From positions 1 through 23,066 of the forward strand of contig JAHEZB010000003.1 in assembly GCA_023251285.1 (NCBI GenBank): 23,066 nucleotides of DNA, read 5' to 3'. The position numbers were made by a program, and so were the translations under genes. This DNA comes from Chitinophagaceae bacterium (GTDB lineage: Bacteria; Bacteroidota; Bacteroidia; Chitinophagales; Chitinophagaceae). The first letter of the stretch is position 1. Each line of letters opens with the position of its first letter. Below the pieces are notes generated by a model, which was not told where the DNA came from, made no database searches, and saw nothing but the letters and a program-made list of their open reading frames with translations. Shown here piece after piece: positions 22,075 to 23,066 of this stretch.

Positions 22075-22629
22075 ATGAAAACCATGTTAAAAACACTCTT
22101 TGTAATTTCCATACTGGCACTGCTTAATGTATTGTGTTCGTGTGGAACTTTCAAAAAGTCCATTAACAAAACAAAGGAGGAAGTAAAAACAGTTACCGAT
22201 ACAAAAAGAGTTACCGATACTGAAACAGTAAAAACCAGTACCACGACTGAAAAAATAGACAGCACAATTGTAACCAAGGGCGACACGCTTACCGGTGAAA
22301 AAGAACTAAAGGATATTTTAAACGGTGATTCCCTGGTAACTGAAGATGAGAATACCAAAACGGTAACGAAAATTGATAAAGGGACAAAAAAGTTAAAAAC
22401 CACAACCATAGAAAAACCAAAATCTATTCACGTTTTTGTTGATAAAACAACGGTTAACGAGGTTAAGGAAAAAAAGCACGAAGAAGTAAAAAAGCACGAA
22501 GAAGAAAAAAAGAAAACGGAAACCTATAACAAGGAAGTTGAACGCACCGGTATTATAAAATGGTGGTGGTGGATAATTATAATTTTAGGAACCGCGATTT
22601 ACATTTGGCAAAAATATTTTAAAAAATAA
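22075..22629 (+). CDS. Unimolecular spanin (u-spanin) candidate, 184 aa
   Basis: A lipoprotein signal peptide (MKTMLKTLFVISILALLNV) ends in the lipobox L-C-S-C, with Cys23 as the acylation site. A long periplasmic region rich in Lys/Thr/Glu follows, with beta-like TTT repeats and later a helix (KEKKHEEVKKHEEEKK). A C-terminal TM segment (about residues 159-177, IIKWWWWIIIILGTAIYIW) and basic end complete it. One protein anchored in outer and inner membranes is the defining design of u-spanins, which fuse the two membranes in the last lysis step. ATG 22075 is preferred over 22048 because its leader is A-rich and it gives a normal signal peptide. Confidence 0.75.
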   Translation: MKTMLKTLFVISILALLNVLCSCGTFKKSINKTKEEVKTVTDTKRVTDTETVKTSTTTEKIDSTIVTKGDTLTGEKELKDILNGDSLVTEDENTKTVTKIDKGTKKLKTTTIEKPKSIHVFVDKTTVNEVKEKKHEEVKKHEEEKKKTETYNKEVERTGIIKWWWWIIIILGTAIYIWQKYFKK

Positions 22630-22633
22630 GAAC

Positions 22634-23066
22634 ATGAAAACATTACACGTTATTGGCCTTGCAGTATTAGGCGCTGGAGTAATTGGCGGCGGCATTTATC
22701 TTGGCACCAAGAAAAAAGATGGAGAAGAAACTTCTGAAACTACCGACACTTCGGTACCGGATCAGGGCGCGTCGAACCCAAAATCACCGGTTGATCAAAA
22801 AGCAATTGAGGACGCAAAGTACGCTAAATACAAAGCAGATATAAATGTATGGATGAAAGTGGCAAAATATCCTGCTGATGTACAAAAGGACATGGCAACC
22901 GCAATGGGTAAGATGAGCAAATCTGAATTAGTTGATTTGCATACTTTAATTTTCACTTACGTTCCGGGTAAAAAGAAACTTTCTGCCAACCCTGCATTTA
23001 AAGTAAAGATTCAGGCGCTTGGTAAAAAATACAGTGTTGTAGATAAGATCTTAGCTAAGGCCCTTA
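22634..23066 (+). CDS. Single-TM protein, 5' part only
   Basis: The frame runs off the window end after 144 residues. A glycine-rich N-terminal TM segment (VIGLAVLGAGVIGGGIYLG, about residues 6-24) is followed by KKK and a Thr/Ser/Glu linker. A helical domain then begins near residue 55 (AIEDAKYAKYKADINVWMKV). The TM-plus-basic-stop design matches the proteins at 9654 and 17421. Function unknown. Confidence 0.65.
   Translation, partial: MKTLHVIGLAVLGAGVIGGGIYLGTKKKDGEETSETTDTSVPDQGASNPKSPVDQKAIEDAKYAKYKADINVWMKVAKYPADVQKDMATAMGKMSKSELVDLHTLIFTYVPGKKKLSANPAFKVKIQALGKKYSVVDKILAKAL

Overview
The window looks like part of a bacteriophage (or prophage) of a Bacteroidota host. All genes I accept lie on the + strand and are packed into long, often overlapping runs. 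Most starts sit behind A-rich leaders rather than Shine-Dalgarno sites, which is the usual look of Bacteroidota genes. The base composition is AT-rich. Phage character comes from the lysis genes (a GH108-type muramidase, a holin-like protein, a lipoprotein/membrane spanin), an orphan cytosine methyltransferase, and typical phage accessory families (DUF1643, DUF5131/Gp37-Gp68, a DnaQ-like exonuclease).

Layout. Positions 1-8882 form an accessory, DNA-metabolism-like block: a truncated DUF1643 protein, several unknown small proteins, a possible RAMP-like protein, two small zinc-ribbon proteins, a C5-cytosine methyltransferase followed at once by a PD-(D/E)XK-like nuclease, a 3'-5' exonuclease, a DUF5131 protein, and a string of small unknowns ending with a transglutaminase-like protein that has lost its catalytic cysteine. 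Positions 8883-9289 are gene-free and hold two strong intrinsic terminators plus possible structured RNAs. Positions 9290-23066 read like a virion and lysis block: membrane proteins with one or two TM segments, a 781-residue transglutaminase-like/basic/TM protein, beta-rich capsid candidates (13263-16005), a coiled-coil protein, a membrane-anchored annexin-like protein, a membrane-anchored endolysin, a holin-like protein, a 653-residue spike candidate with five tandem repeats, a unimolecular spanin, and a truncated membrane protein.

No portal, large terminase, tape measure, tail tube or baseplate gene is recognisable here, while membrane proteins are numerous in the structural block. My inference, unproven, is a tailless, possibly membrane-containing phage; tail and packaging genes could lie outside the window.

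The most unusual signal is at 2046-2926. Six degenerate arrays of a five-base unit (pattern NNGGN, up to 12 units in strict register) each end in GG followed by 5-8 T. Three of them (1, 2 and 6) lie directly upstream of a gene. They are not CRISPR, not coding (period 5) and not hairpin terminators. They resemble the spacing of RNA targets of ring-shaped RNA-binding proteins such as TRAP, or two-tier G-quadruplex motifs.
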